This document shows, piece by piece, positions 30,807 to 41,800 of a DNA stretch of 64,000 nt. Numbering within the stretch: position 1 is the stretch's first letter; each line of letters begins with the position of its first letter. The translations under genes and the position numbers were made by a program. A model generated the notes under the pieces. It searched no databases. It worked only from the letters and a program-made list of their open reading frames with translations, and had not been told where the DNA came from. Source of the stretch: Jaenimonas drosophilae (lineage: Eukaryota; Euglenozoa; Kinetoplastea; Trypanosomatida; Trypanosomatidae); contig JASAON010001639.1 in the NCBI GenBank assembly GCA_030849065.1, positions 62,001 through 126,000 on the forward strand, given 5' to 3'.

Positions 30807-33800
30807 ATGTCGAGCTCTGCCGCCAACTCCGTCTGCGCGGAGGCCGTGACGGACGAAGACACAGAACGTGGCGATGGTACCACCACTCCAACTCTTGTCG
30901 CGATGGAGGAGGAGGCCGGGGACGCACACAACAACACCATGACAAAGATCATCCGCAACCACGACCGATGTCTGCATCCGGAGCTGCTTCACTTAATCCA
31001 TGCCGAGGACCGCGCACAGTTGGAGACTCACGTGCAATACCTTGTGGAGATGGGCACGCCTGAGGAGTGCTGGAGACGGGTGCAGGCGACGGTGTCGCGT
31101 ACATCTTGCAGCCACACCGAGGCTGGTGCCGGTGTGGCGCCCATTGCCATTGTGGGAAGCACCACACCAATTGCCATGGAGGACCACACGCTCATTGGCC
31201 GTCTGACGTGGGGTTACACAGCACAAACGGCGTCGCAGGTGTGGTCGAGCCGCTCCAACGTGTGCTACCAACTTGGCATGTGGTGCAAATCCTTGCGTGC
31301 CCTCCTCGGAGATGACGACCAGCTCAAGTACAAGCTGCCACGTCACCTGCAGTATCAGCTGACCCCACTCCTCTTCACGTGGCTCGTGGATTGGAACTTC
31401 ATGTGCAGCTCGCCCGAGGTGTGGGCGGAGGTGGCGACCTGCTTCGTGCGCATCTCTGCCTGCGGGACGGCCTACCGCCCAACGATTCATCTTCCCTGGA
31501 AGCCCCTCGTGGAGCTCATTACGAGCCTTCTCTTCACGGAGAATGAGCTGGTCTTCTACGCCCGCAGCTTCGATAATGTTGTTAGCTTCGTGGGGCCGAA
31601 GATACAGAGCGTGTGCAGCACCGCGGCGCACTACTTCGACGATTCTGCTCTCGAGGGCCTGTGGGAGCTCTGCGGGCCCAAGCTGAGCCATCAACGCGAG
31701 AGTACCGCCACCGTCTATCTCGCCCTTCTATTCAATCTCCTCCCCGTCACGTGTTTGGCTGACCCTGACACCAACACCGCCGTCCCCCTCGCCCAGCGCT
31801 TGGTGAAGTGCCTCCTCGTGGATATGTTTTGTTGGCAGCACATTCGATCGGCGTGGAGCACCTACAGCGTGAAGATCATTGCCACCATGTTTATGGCCAA
31901 TGTTGGCCTTCTCAACATGGATGCCTACGCGGAACCCTACTTCACCGCGGTCCTGCAGTCTCTGAATCTATCCATGGGAGACGAGGTCTCACAGCTGAAC
32001 CCACAGACACGTACGCATCGCATCGCCTCCAAGCACCTTGCGCGCTTCTCCTTGTTTGATTTGGCCAAGGACGAGATGCGCTGGGCACAGGCATGCGTCA
32101 TTTACATGCTCCCCAATGACACCAACTCACCTCTGTGGAACCAACTTCGTCGCTTCGTGCACGCAACACGTGTGTTCCTGCGGCCTGACACCGTCGCGCG
32201 GAAGGATGCCGCAAAGGTGAGCGATTTATACGCCGCCATGGTCTCCAACGCACATTATCGTCTCTCGCAGCAACACCTCCATCATCAACGTCATGAGCCA
32301 TCATCGTCACACGCAGCCCCGGCTGAGGAGGAGGATGTGGAGGAGGACCGCCACCACAACCGCGCATCAACGCATACGCTGTGTGGAGCAACGAGCGTGT
32401 CTGGCCGACCAACACAGATGCCCCGCGATGACGAAGATGAAGAGGGAAACACCGCCGCCGTGAAGATGGATTCCGATGCCATGTATGGTGCGTTGCAGCT
32501 CCGCCCGCTCCCCGAGGGCCATCGATGGACCCAAGCCACCGCCGATGCCTTTGTGGAGCTCATTGCACAGGCGCTGCTCCCCTCGCTCTATCTCCGAACG
32601 GCGGGAATGACGCAGACCTTTGGCTTGTTGGTCTCTCTCTCCCCACGGCTGATGGAGCCACACCTCATCAAGTACAGCGCCGCCGCCTTGGAGGATGCCA
32701 GCTCCACGATTCACTCCAAGGTGTTTATGATGGGCATCCTGCGCCAGGTGTTGTGCCCCACCCTACTCTGCCGCCGTACCGCTTACAACTTCCGCACTTA
32801 CATGGCGCGTGTGGTGCTGCCCATGACGGTCGGGTGGATCAGTCCAAGTGAGCCTACCATGGCCGATCTCAACGTGCAACTGCTCTTCGCTCTCTGCACC
32901 ATGATGCCGATGCATGAGCTCTTTGACCGCGATGTGGAGGCTGAACGGGAAGTTGCGCACATCTTCATGACGAAGCTTCTCGATTTTCTGTCTTGCACCA
33001 GCCGCCATGCGCATGTGGCCGAGCCACTCATTATAATTCTTCGTGCCATGTCTCCAGAGGTGCAGCAGGAGGTGGTGCAGCTCATCATTAAGGAGGCTGG
33101 CCATCAACATGATCGTGGCACCACCACCCACGATGTGTTGGCGGTGGCGGCTTATGTGCGTCCGGCGGAGGTGATCCCCGCGGTGGAGCGCCTGACGGTG
33201 CCGGTGTTGCTGGATCCGGCGGCTGGAGATTCCGCCACCGCTCGTGCCGATGCGTTGTTGCGCGCGGCGTACGGAGGCGCAGGTCGCGCAGCGGGTTTAT
33301 CGTGTGCCGCCACCCTCGTGCGGTGTGTGCAGGCTCAACTTCACTTCATCACGAGTCCCGCACGTCTTCCAGTGGCCATGTCTCTTCTCTCTGCCCTGGT
33401 GTGCTCGTTGCGCATACCACGTTGTACGTCATCAACAGCACCTTCTTCTTTTACGTTGCCAGGTGAGGATGGGACGATGAGCGCGCCGTGGAATGAAAAC
33501 AACAACACCGACTCATCCACGCAGGACGAGGTCGTGGAGGAGGAGGCATCGGGCTTTCTGCTGAATGGCACCCCATCGCTGCGTGCGGCGGGCTTCTGCC
33601 GCAGCGCCGATGCACTGCTCGAGTGGGATCTCCCCACTGCGGAGCATCATCATTTGCTCATCGCCACCCTCAACGCGCTCTACGCCGATGCGTTGTATGT
33701 GATCGAGCACATTGATGCGGTTGGCGCCCCGTCGGCGGCGATCTTCGCCGGTGAAGGCGGCCTGCGCGACTTGGTTCAGGAAGCAACAGCAACAACAACA

Positions 33801-36800
33801 ACATCTTTGCAACGGGGCACCGATGCGGAAGCTGTGGCGGATGCAGCGTCCACGACCTCAGCTGCCGTGGATCTCAGCGTAGGTGGTGGAGCTGCACACT
33901 CTGAGAGCGCCGATGCATATACGCCTATGCGAGTTGCTCGTGGTGTGGCGCAGTGGTTGGGGCACCTGGTTTCCATGGCCGCACCGCACTTCTCCGAACA
34001 TGAGGTTCCGCTTGGGTCCATGCCCATTGCCTGCGAGCTCTTTTGTTGCGTGGACGAGGGCACCACGACCACGTCAGATGAGAACATCATTATTGCGGCG
34101 CGTAGCTCCTTTAATGGCCGTCGTCCACGTGGGTCGTGGCGCATGCCGCGGAGCTCACTTCGTCTCTCCTTCACCAAAAAAGATATCATTGATGTGTTGC
34201 GCTGCCATCTTCTGCCACGTTTCCTCGGGCCCACGCTGGATGTGGTCGAGACATTTGGCCCCGAGGCAGCCGCACTCTTTGACCTACATCACGTCTGTGG
34301 TGCATCATCGTCATCACCATCGCCATCCTCCTCCACATCCAACGCTGCACCACGCCACGAAGATCCTAACCACACCAACGCGGATGCAGCAACAACAACA
34401 ACAACAACAACAACAACAACGACAGAGGAGCTCCGTGATACCAAGGGTCTTCTGATTGTGGCACGAATGCTGCTGCGCCTCCTAAACACCGCCCACAATC
34501 CGCTGCCGATTTCAGACTTCGACGCACATCTCCGGCGCTCCTTTTACTTCTCCGTCATGTTCCCGGTGCAGATGCACCGCCTGAAGTGGCTGCCCGCCAC
34601 CTACTGGAGCTTCGTCGCCAATCGTTCCGCTCAGCCCTTCATCAGCACCTCGGTGGAACCGCTCCCGCTCAGTGTGCTGAGCGATGCCATGAATGTGGCG
34701 CATCTTCTCTCCTTCACCCATGATCGCGCGGTGGCGGCTATGTGCAGGGATGTGCTCCTCCATCTGCAGTTGCTGGATCCACGTCTACGCGCATTGATCA
34801 TTGATCGGCATCTGAACTGCACCGCGCAGCTCGCCAAAATGTGGCTCGCGCACAAGGCCTCTGCCGATCCGCAACAGGCCGCAGCCTTCACGCGCGCCAT
34901 CTTTCCAGAGGATGGTGCATCGGAACCTCCTGTGCCGCCCACGTCTACAGCCGAAGAAGATGCAACATGGATGATGGAGGAGATGGATGATGAGGAAGAT
35001 GAGGATGACGACGATGCTCGCCACCACCAAACACCTCCACCACCACCGCCACTTCCAACACAAGTGGATGGTGGTGCCACTGACACCGCCGATGATGTTA
35101 CTGGTGAAGTGAGCATGCGCTCCGCATCTGGCATGCTGCAGTCTGCACTAAAAATTGCGTCTCTCGCGCTCGCTTGCCACCCAACCTCCCTTGCCCTCGC
35201 CACACGTGCTGTGCGCATGGTGGCCTACCTTCCTGATGATCTCAGTCGTACTCGACGTGGTACGTCGCACCACTCTCTCACAGACCTCACGAGCTTGTTT
35301 CGCAACGTGCAGTTTGGCAGCCGCCACGAGCTCTGGAGCTTCGTGGAGGAGGTGCTGAGGCTCGCCGTCGTCTTCTCCGCCACCTCGCCACTACGCGCCA
35401 CAAAGTACCTCCGCATCGCCACCGCACTCTTCTATCCATGCCGTTCGTACCAACCATCCTGTGAGGTGCTGCAGGCGTTGCGACGGCTATCGTGTAGTTC
35501 CTTCCCACATCTGCAGCGACGTGCGGTGGAGCTCCTGAACGCATGCCTGTGGTGCTTCCGTCCACCGAAGGAGGAGGTGGCGATTTGGATGCGGCAAGAG
35601 CCGATGATGGAGGAGCTGGTGGATGCTGCGACACAACAGAATGATGATGATCATCGTCATCAACGCCATCGAGCTCTTGTGCTTCGTCGCTTTCAGCGAC
35701 GCTATCGTCTTCTCCAGCAGCAGTTTCCCTTCATCAGCTTGCGCAAGGGCAGCAAAGTTTGGATGGAGGCCTACCTCATTGTGCCAGGGCACGTGGATGC
35801 GCAACGCATCCTCGACGCCGAACGAGAAGAAGCAGCCCACGACGAAGATGATGATGGTGCCACGATGCCCCTCTATCCGCCCCCAGACATGGTACGCAGG
35901 CGTTATAAACACTGTGCCGTGTCTCTCCTCGACCCGCTCGTGCGCTCCCCAGAAGAAGTGGAGCACACCACAGCAACAACAACATCATCATCGCCAACAA
36001 CCATCCATGCCAGGAAGGTTCTTCGTGAGCTCTCCGGGGTTGAAGATCTCATGCGATGTGTAGGAGCCACACGTGGCGACGGTGAAGCAGTCGTTGTGCT
36101 GGACGTTGGCGTTGACCTCACACCGGAGCTCCGCGCGGTGTTGGAGGAGTCATGGCCATGGCGATTGCTTCGCTGCCGCCAAGAAGATGGTAAGTCGGTG
36201 TTTCACCCCCTCTCCACCTGCTGGTCAAGCCTCGCGCATGCCGTGGGCGTCTCGGAGAGTGTGCGTATCTTCTTGTGGATGGCGGAGGTCGCGACATCCA
36301 CGCTCCACGCCAAGTGTGAGGCGGCTGATGGTCGCGCAGACTCCAACGACCTCATTCGTGAGTTTTCGGCCATTTTGGAGCTCGTGACATCTCTCCTGAA
36401 CCTCACCATGGAGCCCCATGAGGCTGAACGAGCAGCCGTGTTGCAGTCTTTTCTTCGTCTCGTGGAGTTGTCGCTCCTCCCTGTCGTGCCACTTCATTGT
36501 GCGGGCACGCTGAGTGCGGCATTCACTCAGTTTACGGACGTGCTGTGCGTGGCGGAGGTCTCTCAACTCATCTCATGTTTGCTTCACAACCTCCACACCC
36601 GCGCCGATGACACACGCATCATGACCCTCCTCGCCAGCCTCATCTCGCTCTACGCCGATGAAATGAGCGGCGCTTTGCTCATGGATTTGTGTGCGGCGGT
36701 GCGGCATAACGGCCGCGATTTTCTCCACGCTGAGACCTCCGTGAAGCGACGGGTGACTGCCACCGTCCTGCACAGCATTCTGAATCTCTCCAAGGATGAT

Positions 36801-38192
36801 GGCCGCATCATCGCCGCCAACGCACACAACGTGGAGCTCACCTCCGCCTTGATGCAGGAGCTGCAGGATAAGGTGCGCACCTCTCTGGCTCGCCTTGACC
36901 GTGCCAGTGGCAACGCCAACACTTTTCCTGCGGCACCCACCAACAACAGCACACATACTTCTGCTTGTACGTCAATGGAAGGCGGTGTGGCTCTCCATAC
37001 CCCTAGTGAGAGCCACTGGATGCCAACACCAACCTTATCGAGCGCGTCACCGACGACGGTGCTCCTCTCACCAACAACGGCCGCCGCTGTTGCACCGTCG
37101 TCGTGCGTTGGCACATCGCCCGCCCTCACCCACCACACGCAGAGCCTCGCCACAGCCATCATTGAGCCCTTTGCCTTGGAGGTGCAGGCCAACCCATCGC
37201 CACCACGCACACACCCCACACGTACAACAACACCATCTCCATCACCTCCACATGATGGGGGTGTGGTACGCCCGAGTGCGGAGGAGCTGGCGCGAATGAA
37301 GGTCTTCGCGCTGTGTTGGTCGCGCCCGCCCGTGGTGCTATTCGAGCGCGACGCCATCGCCGTTGTGGAGCTCCTCATTTCCTTGTTGGACGTGGCGCTG
37401 CCCGAGGTGGATGATCTGTGCAGTATCGCCACGGTGTCGCTGGTGCGTACATCCTTCTGCCGCCTCCCCAAGGCGCGGATTCATGCGCAGCTTGACTTCT
37501 TTTGTGGGGTGTTGCTCGGTGAGCATGGTCAGCTCGGACGAACGATGCGAGCCAAGACAGCCGTGGCCTCTGCGCTTCGTGTGCTCGCCTTCGTGAATCT
37601 TCATCGGATTGGTAAGTACGTCATGATGCAGCGCATCTCTGCCGCGGCGGTGGCGTGCATGGCGCATGGAGATGGGCGTGTACGCGCCGAGGGCCGTTTG
37701 TTGTTGGCGGTGCTCACAAAGGTAGCCTCCACCGCGCAGATGCAGGCGTTGCTGCAGGGCGTGGAGCTTGAGCTGCGCGAGATCTCGCGCCGTTTGGGCT
37801 CGACGGCGGAGCTGATGATGAGCATGGAGGAGCAGCGACGATGTACGTCTCCTACCTCCACCACAACCCCAACCGGCGTACATCCCACATCATCCATCAC
37901 CACCACCTTCACAGACAAACGCAGACGTGTGGCGCTCGTTCTCGCACTCTGCGCGGCGGTGTTGGCCGACCCTGGAACCATTCCGCCCTACACACCACGT
38001 CTAATGGAGCGCCTCGCTGGGATGATCAGCGACCCGCACTCGGATGAGATTCGCCGCGCCGTTTCCAAGACACTTAATCAGTGGTGGAGCGCACATCGAC
38101 GTGGGTGGGAGCTGGAGTATCGTCACTGCTTCACAGCGGCACAGCTCCAGATTCTTACGCCACTCTTTTCAGCCCCGAGCTACTACGCCTAG
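30807..38192 (+). CDS. PSME4: Proteasome activator PA200/Blm10 homologue
   Basis: 2461 residues; animal PA200 is about 1840 and yeast Blm10 about 2140. PA200/Blm10 is a single-chain HEAT-like solenoid that caps the 20S proteasome, opens its gate, and acts mainly in the nucleus in protein turnover including acetylated histones. Evidence: the conserved N-terminal solenoid region with LGMWCKSLRALL (about 153-164), TWLVDWNFM and LPWKPLVELITSLLF....LVFYARSFDNVVSFVG (about 230-265), a helical repeat pattern along the whole chain, and above all the C-terminal Tyr2459-Tyr2460-Ala2461. This is the HbYX-type motif that docks in the 20S alpha-ring pocket and is spelled YYA in Blm10/PA200. Extra length comes from acidic, Thr- and Gln-rich inserts (near 490-550, 885-920, 1170-1210, 1380-1430, 2035-2150). 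The start is supported by the nearby AG and by being the first ATG. Confidence 0.9.
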   Translation: MSSSAANSVCAEAVTDEDTERGDGTTTPTLVAMEEEAGDAHNNTMTKIIRNHDRCLHPELLHLIHAEDRAQLETHVQYLVEMGTPEECWRRVQATVSRTSCSHTEAGAGVAPIAIVGSTTPIAMEDHTLIGRLTWGYTAQTASQVWSSRSNVCYQLGMWCKSLRALLGDDDQLKYKLPRHLQYQLTPLLFTWLVDWNFMCSSPEVWAEVATCFVRISACGTAYRPTIHLPWKPLVELITSLLFTENELVFYARSFDNVVSFVGPKIQSVCSTAAHYFDDSALEGLWELCGPKLSHQRESTATVYLALLFNLLPVTCLADPDTNTAVPLAQRLVKCLLVDMFCWQHIRSAWSTYSVKIIATMFMANVGLLNMDAYAEPYFTAVLQSLNLSMGDEVSQLNPQTRTHRIASKHLARFSLFDLAKDEMRWAQACVIYMLPNDTNSPLWNQLRRFVHATRVFLRPDTVARKDAAKVSDLYAAMVSNAHYRLSQQHLHHQRHEPSSSHAAPAEEEDVEEDRHHNRASTHTLCGATSVSGRPTQMPRDDEDEEGNTAAVKMDSDAMYGALQLRPLPEGHRWTQATADAFVELIAQALLPSLYLRTAGMTQTFGLLVSLSPRLMEPHLIKYSAAALEDASSTIHSKVFMMGILRQVLCPTLLCRRTAYNFRTYMARVVLPMTVGWISPSEPTMADLNVQLLFALCTMMPMHELFDRDVEAEREVAHIFMTKLLDFLSCTSRHAHVAEPLIIILRAMSPEVQQEVVQLIIKEAGHQHDRGTTTHDVLAVAAYVRPAEVIPAVERLTVPVLLDPAAGDSATARADALLRAAYGGAGRAAGLSCAATLVRCVQAQLHFITSPARLPVAMSLLSALVCSLRIPRCTSSTAPSSFTLPGEDGTMSAPWNENNNTDSSTQDEVVEEEASGFLLNGTPSLRAAGFCRSADALLEWDLPTAEHHHLLIATLNALYADALYVIEHIDAVGAPSAAIFAGEGGLRDLVQEATATTTTSLQRGTDAEAVADAASTTSAAVDLSVGGGAAHSESADAYTPMRVARGVAQWLGHLVSMAAPHFSEHEVPLGSMPIACELFCCVDEGTTTTSDENIIIAARSSFNGRRPRGSWRMPRSSLRLSFTKKDIIDVLRCHLLPRFLGPTLDVVETFGPEAAALFDLHHVCGASSSSPSPSSSTSNAAPRHEDPNHTNADAATTTTTTTTTTTEELRDTKGLLIVARMLLRLLNTAHNPLPISDFDAHLRRSFYFSVMFPVQMHRLKWLPATYWSFVANRSAQPFISTSVEPLPLSVLSDAMNVAHLLSFTHDRAVAAMCRDVLLHLQLLDPRLRALIIDRHLNCTAQLAKMWLAHKASADPQQAAAFTRAIFPEDGASEPPVPPTSTAEEDATWMMEEMDDEEDEDDDDARHHQTPPPPPPLPTQVDGGATDTADDVTGEVSMRSASGMLQSALKIASLALACHPTSLALATRAVRMVAYLPDDLSRTRRGTSHHSLTDLTSLFRNVQFGSRHELWSFVEEVLRLAVVFSATSPLRATKYLRIATALFYPCRSYQPSCEVLQALRRLSCSSFPHLQRRAVELLNACLWCFRPPKEEVAIWMRQEPMMEELVDAATQQNDDDHRHQRHRALVLRRFQRRYRLLQQQFPFISLRKGSKVWMEAYLIVPGHVDAQRILDAEREEAAHDEDDDGATMPLYPPPDMVRRRYKHCAVSLLDPLVRSPEEVEHTTATTTSSSPTTIHARKVLRELSGVEDLMRCVGATRGDGEAVVVLDVGVDLTPELRAVLEESWPWRLLRCRQEDGKSVFHPLSTCWSSLAHAVGVSESVRIFLWMAEVATSTLHAKCEAADGRADSNDLIREFSAILELVTSLLNLTMEPHEAERAAVLQSFLRLVELSLLPVVPLHCAGTLSAAFTQFTDVLCVAEVSQLISCLLHNLHTRADDTRIMTLLASLISLYADEMSGALLMDLCAAVRHNGRDFLHAETSVKRRVTATVLHSILNLSKDDGRIIAANAHNVELTSALMQELQDKVRTSLARLDRASGNANTFPAAPTNNSTHTSACTSMEGGVALHTPSESHWMPTPTLSSASPTTVLLSPTTAAAVAPSSCVGTSPALTHHTQSLATAIIEPFALEVQANPSPPRTHPTRTTTPSPSPPHDGGVVRPSAEELARMKVFALCWSRPPVVLFERDAIAVVELLISLLDVALPEVDDLCSIATVSLVRTSFCRLPKARIHAQLDFFCGVLLGEHGQLGRTMRAKTAVASALRVLAFVNLHRIGKYVMMQRISAAAVACMAHGDGRVRAEGRLLLAVLTKVASTAQMQALLQGVELELREISRRLGSTAELMMSMEEQRRCTSPTSTTTPTGVHPTSSITTTFTDKRRRVALVLALCAAVLADPGTIPPYTPRLMERLAGMISDPHSDEIRRAVSKTLNQWWSAHRRGWELEYRHCFTAAQLQILTPLFSAPSYYA
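34390..34420 (+). repeat. ACA/CAA repeat encoding poly-Thr
   Basis: An (ACA)n-type run inside the PA200 gene encodes an uninterrupted threonine tract in one of its disordered inserts. Confidence 0.75.
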
Positions 38193-38810
38193 GGCTGCAT
38201 CCAACATCCAACATCCCTCAACTTCATCACCGTCCTTCTTGGACGAGCTGCTGTCGTGTGTGCGCCACTTTCCATGCACGTATCTGTGTATGTGTGTACG
38301 TGTGCGTGCGCGCCATCACACTGCCAAGGAAGAAGAAACGCTACCTTCGATTGCTTCGCCCCCTCCCACGACATGCCATCTCTTGCGGTGGTACATGTGC
38401 GTGAGAGAGGGCTGCGCTAATAAAGGACCAACAGAAGCACAACACCTCTCTCCACCACCAACATCATATGGATGAGGGTGTGCAACTCCATCTGTGTTCT
38501 CCATCATCATCATCATCATCATTCTTATTGTTGTTGTTCTTCTTCTCTTGTAGTATTGGCTGAGTTATCTTTGCCTTGATTGCCTTGTATCACGTACTCC
38601 ACCCGCTGTGTGGCACATTCCCACACACGGGTAGCACACACACACACACACACACGGAAGAAGTACCAACATTTTCTCGTAGTCATCTTCATCTACCACG
38701 TGTTTGGTGCGACTGCACCTCTACACAACACCAACAACACCACTCACACTGAGCCACACCCTCCCCTCAACTACAAACTGTTGTCAGAAAACATCATTTT
38801 CAGCATTCCG
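38193..38810 (+). other. Intergenic region with splice acceptor
   Basis: 618 bases. No gene. Holds (CAT)n at about 38501-38522, CA repeats at about 38637-38655, and the AG at 38802-38803 after a short T-run, seven bases before the ATG at 38811. The frame is open back to a TTG at 38580, but there is no ATG in it. Confidence 0.6.
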
Positions 38811-41800
38811 ATGGACCCACCCTTCATGACTGAGGTGATGGAAGATACCTTGGATGAGCTCCTCCAGGCCGCGGCAGACTTGCGTTCGCTTGATTGTCCC
38901 GCCGTGGAAAAAGCGTTGCCGCTGCGTAGCGCGCTCGGTGGCCTCTCCGATGACCTCCGCGTCCTCCGTCGCTCACGAGAACATCTTCATCGTCAAGTCT
39001 GTACCCCCCGCCTCATCATTTTGGGCCAGGCTGGCGCCGGCAAATCCACGGCCCTTCACTTCCTCCTCGGCCGCGACGGAACCACAACAACGAGCGGAGG
39101 TGGCGCCGTCTTGGACGGCTGGGCAACGACTGGCGAAGCGCTGGCAGAGTCTGGCGTGGCGAGCCCGAGTGCATCGCGCGGCTCACCGGCCGGCGGCAAC
39201 ACCAGCGTATCATTCAACCCAAACATTGAGATGCGTTTGCTGCCGCCCATCTTGCAGTCTCCCAGCGCCACCTCGCGCTCCGCCACAACAATGGAACGCA
39301 CACCTCTCCTGGGCTTTGACCTTGGCAGCAACAACACCTCCGTCTTTGATGTTGTACCACCAACTCCCAGCACTCCCCCTCCCCCACCCACATCAACCAC
39401 AGTGGCGGTCGTAGCCACAACGAGCACACCCGTGCTGCCAGAGCTCATCAACAAGCGCGGCACCTCCAACGTTGCTGCCGTGGCGTCCACCCCGCTGACG
39501 CCCCCGACGCCGCACGCGAATCTTCCGCTCACCGCCACCATCTCATCCATTGCGACGCATGAGCTGCCCAAGGTCCTGACCTCCACCACCACCACCACTT
39601 CATCTCGTGGTGGGATGGCGCTGCCATCACCTCCCGCCAACCCCATCGTGCATGCCAACAGCAGCGGCACACTCCTCGCCAACGGCCGCGCGCACACCGA
39701 CTCACGCCCCAACAGCGCATACTACCTGCGCCTACCAAGTGCATCCAACGTTCAACCACCATCGAGCGGAGGCACCACGATGGAGCGCAGCCCCATGCCG
39801 ACGAGCCCAACAACGGAGGCCGTTGATACCAACAACAACGTGGATGGCGGATTTGCATCGGCAGGACGTCATGGCAGCAGACGTGTGCGTGACGCACTTC
39901 CCACAACCACCACCACCACGGCTGCGGCAACACCGCCTCCACCTACACGCAGCAGCACACCCCCACCTAGCTATCCAAACAGCCCGGATGGCGGAGGTGC
40001 CGGGGCGACGTGGAGCCGTCGTGCCGCCCCGCCGCCCTTCTCTCTCTCCCCACATCGTCTTGCCAGCCCGCCGGTGTACGCGAGCCTCAACGCATCCACC
40101 GCGCCATCCGCCGTGGAGGATGGGCGCAGCAGTTTTCAGCGACGGCGCCGATCCACCGCCGTTCTTCACGGCACCTTTGATGAAACAATCGTGGATCGCA
40201 TCCTCATCGCACAAGGGCTGGAGATGAGCACATCGAATGAAGCACCACACACAAGTACGATGGCCAACCATGGTGCATCCGCCACGACTACTGCAGGTCG
40301 GCCAAGGAAGAGGGCATCTCCACCACAATCGCAACAGCCACAATCGCAACGCCAGCAAAAGCTGCAGCGTGCGTCTTCCTCTCCATCTCCACCTCCCCCA
40401 CCACGACCACCCACCGCCGCATCCCTCAACAACACGTCAGAACACTTCTCACCCGCGATGCGACGCCGGAACTCTGCCAAGTCGGGCACGATGGGCGATG
40501 GCGACGGCTTCTGCTCTGCCACGTGGGTGATTAGCGAGGATGCCTCGCATCCATCATCGGTGCCGAACAGCCGTCGGAGCTCCGTCGCACCAGATAGCCC
40601 GCTGCTTCCAACGAGCAAGCACCGCCATCATCGAGGTGGTGGTGCTGGCGGTGAGGAAGAGGAGGAAGGGGAGTTAGCGGAGGCGGAGTACCTCGCGGGA
40701 ACGCTGCCGGGCTTGCCTCTGACGGCTGCGGCACCGCCACCACCACCTCCTCATCAGCACCAACAACACCAACAACAACCACAGACGCACCTCTCGCCCT
40801 ACTTATCTGCTCCGCTCCTCCCCTTGAGCATCGTGAGCTCACCGAAGAGCGGCCCACGCGGCACCACACCGGATACCTACACCGACAGCATCAGCAATGA
40901 CTGGCGCAACACTCCACCCCTCTACACCGGGCCGGAGGCGTCGTGGGTGATGCAAGAATCGGCGGATGGCGCACTGCGCGCGGAGTCAATGGGCCGCATG
41001 CCACTCAACCGCCAACAACCGGTTGTTATGGTTGGGGATGCGTTCTTGTTGGTGGTACCATGTTGCGATGTGGGGCGAGCACGGCTCGCATCGTCTCTGG
41101 CGCTGCTCTTCGGACCATTTGCAGATCCAGCGTGGAGCCAGAACAACAACAACAACAACTCCTCCACGACGATGGCGGATCATGAGGTGCCCGTACTGAA
41201 TTCCACCAGCACTAGTCTTACGCATGGCCACGATGAGGAGAGTGGCGAGTGTGCAGCATCACCCAGCAACAACAGCAACAACAGCGTACCTCTCGCGGAG
41301 GTTGGTCGCCAACACGCCGCCATTCGTCAGGCCATCGTCTCACAGACGTTTTTTGTGTTGTCTGGCACCGACGCCATCTACGCCGCCGAAGATGGCATCG
41401 ATCGTGGCAGAGATGCGTACCAACAACAACAGCCGCCGCCCATTGCTCACTCCCTCGCTGACCTGATGCATCGTTTTGTGGTGGAGATGAAGCAAACGTG
41501 CGGGGTGACTGTGGAGCGTTGGCAGGTGGTCCCATTTAGTGGTTCGGGCAGCCTCGTCACCCGCGACTTCCTCACGACGTACTACGAATGCGTGTTGAGC
41601 AGAAAAGATGGAGCTACACCACCCTCGGGTGAGGTCGATGGACGCAACAACAACAACAACAACATCAACGAGAACAACACAAGCTGTGCTGCACCCGTCG
41701 TGATGGCTGTGGAGAGGTACTGCGAGGAGGTTTTTGGCCGAAAATTCCAGGAGCGCAAGAGCAGCAAGTGGTCCGAGACGGAGTTGGTTGATGTTGTGTT

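Noticed and set aside
38580..38810. N-terminal extension of the P-loop protein from TTG
   Set aside because: No ATG is present, the product is His/Thr-rich repeat translation, and an acceptor AG lies at 38802-38803.
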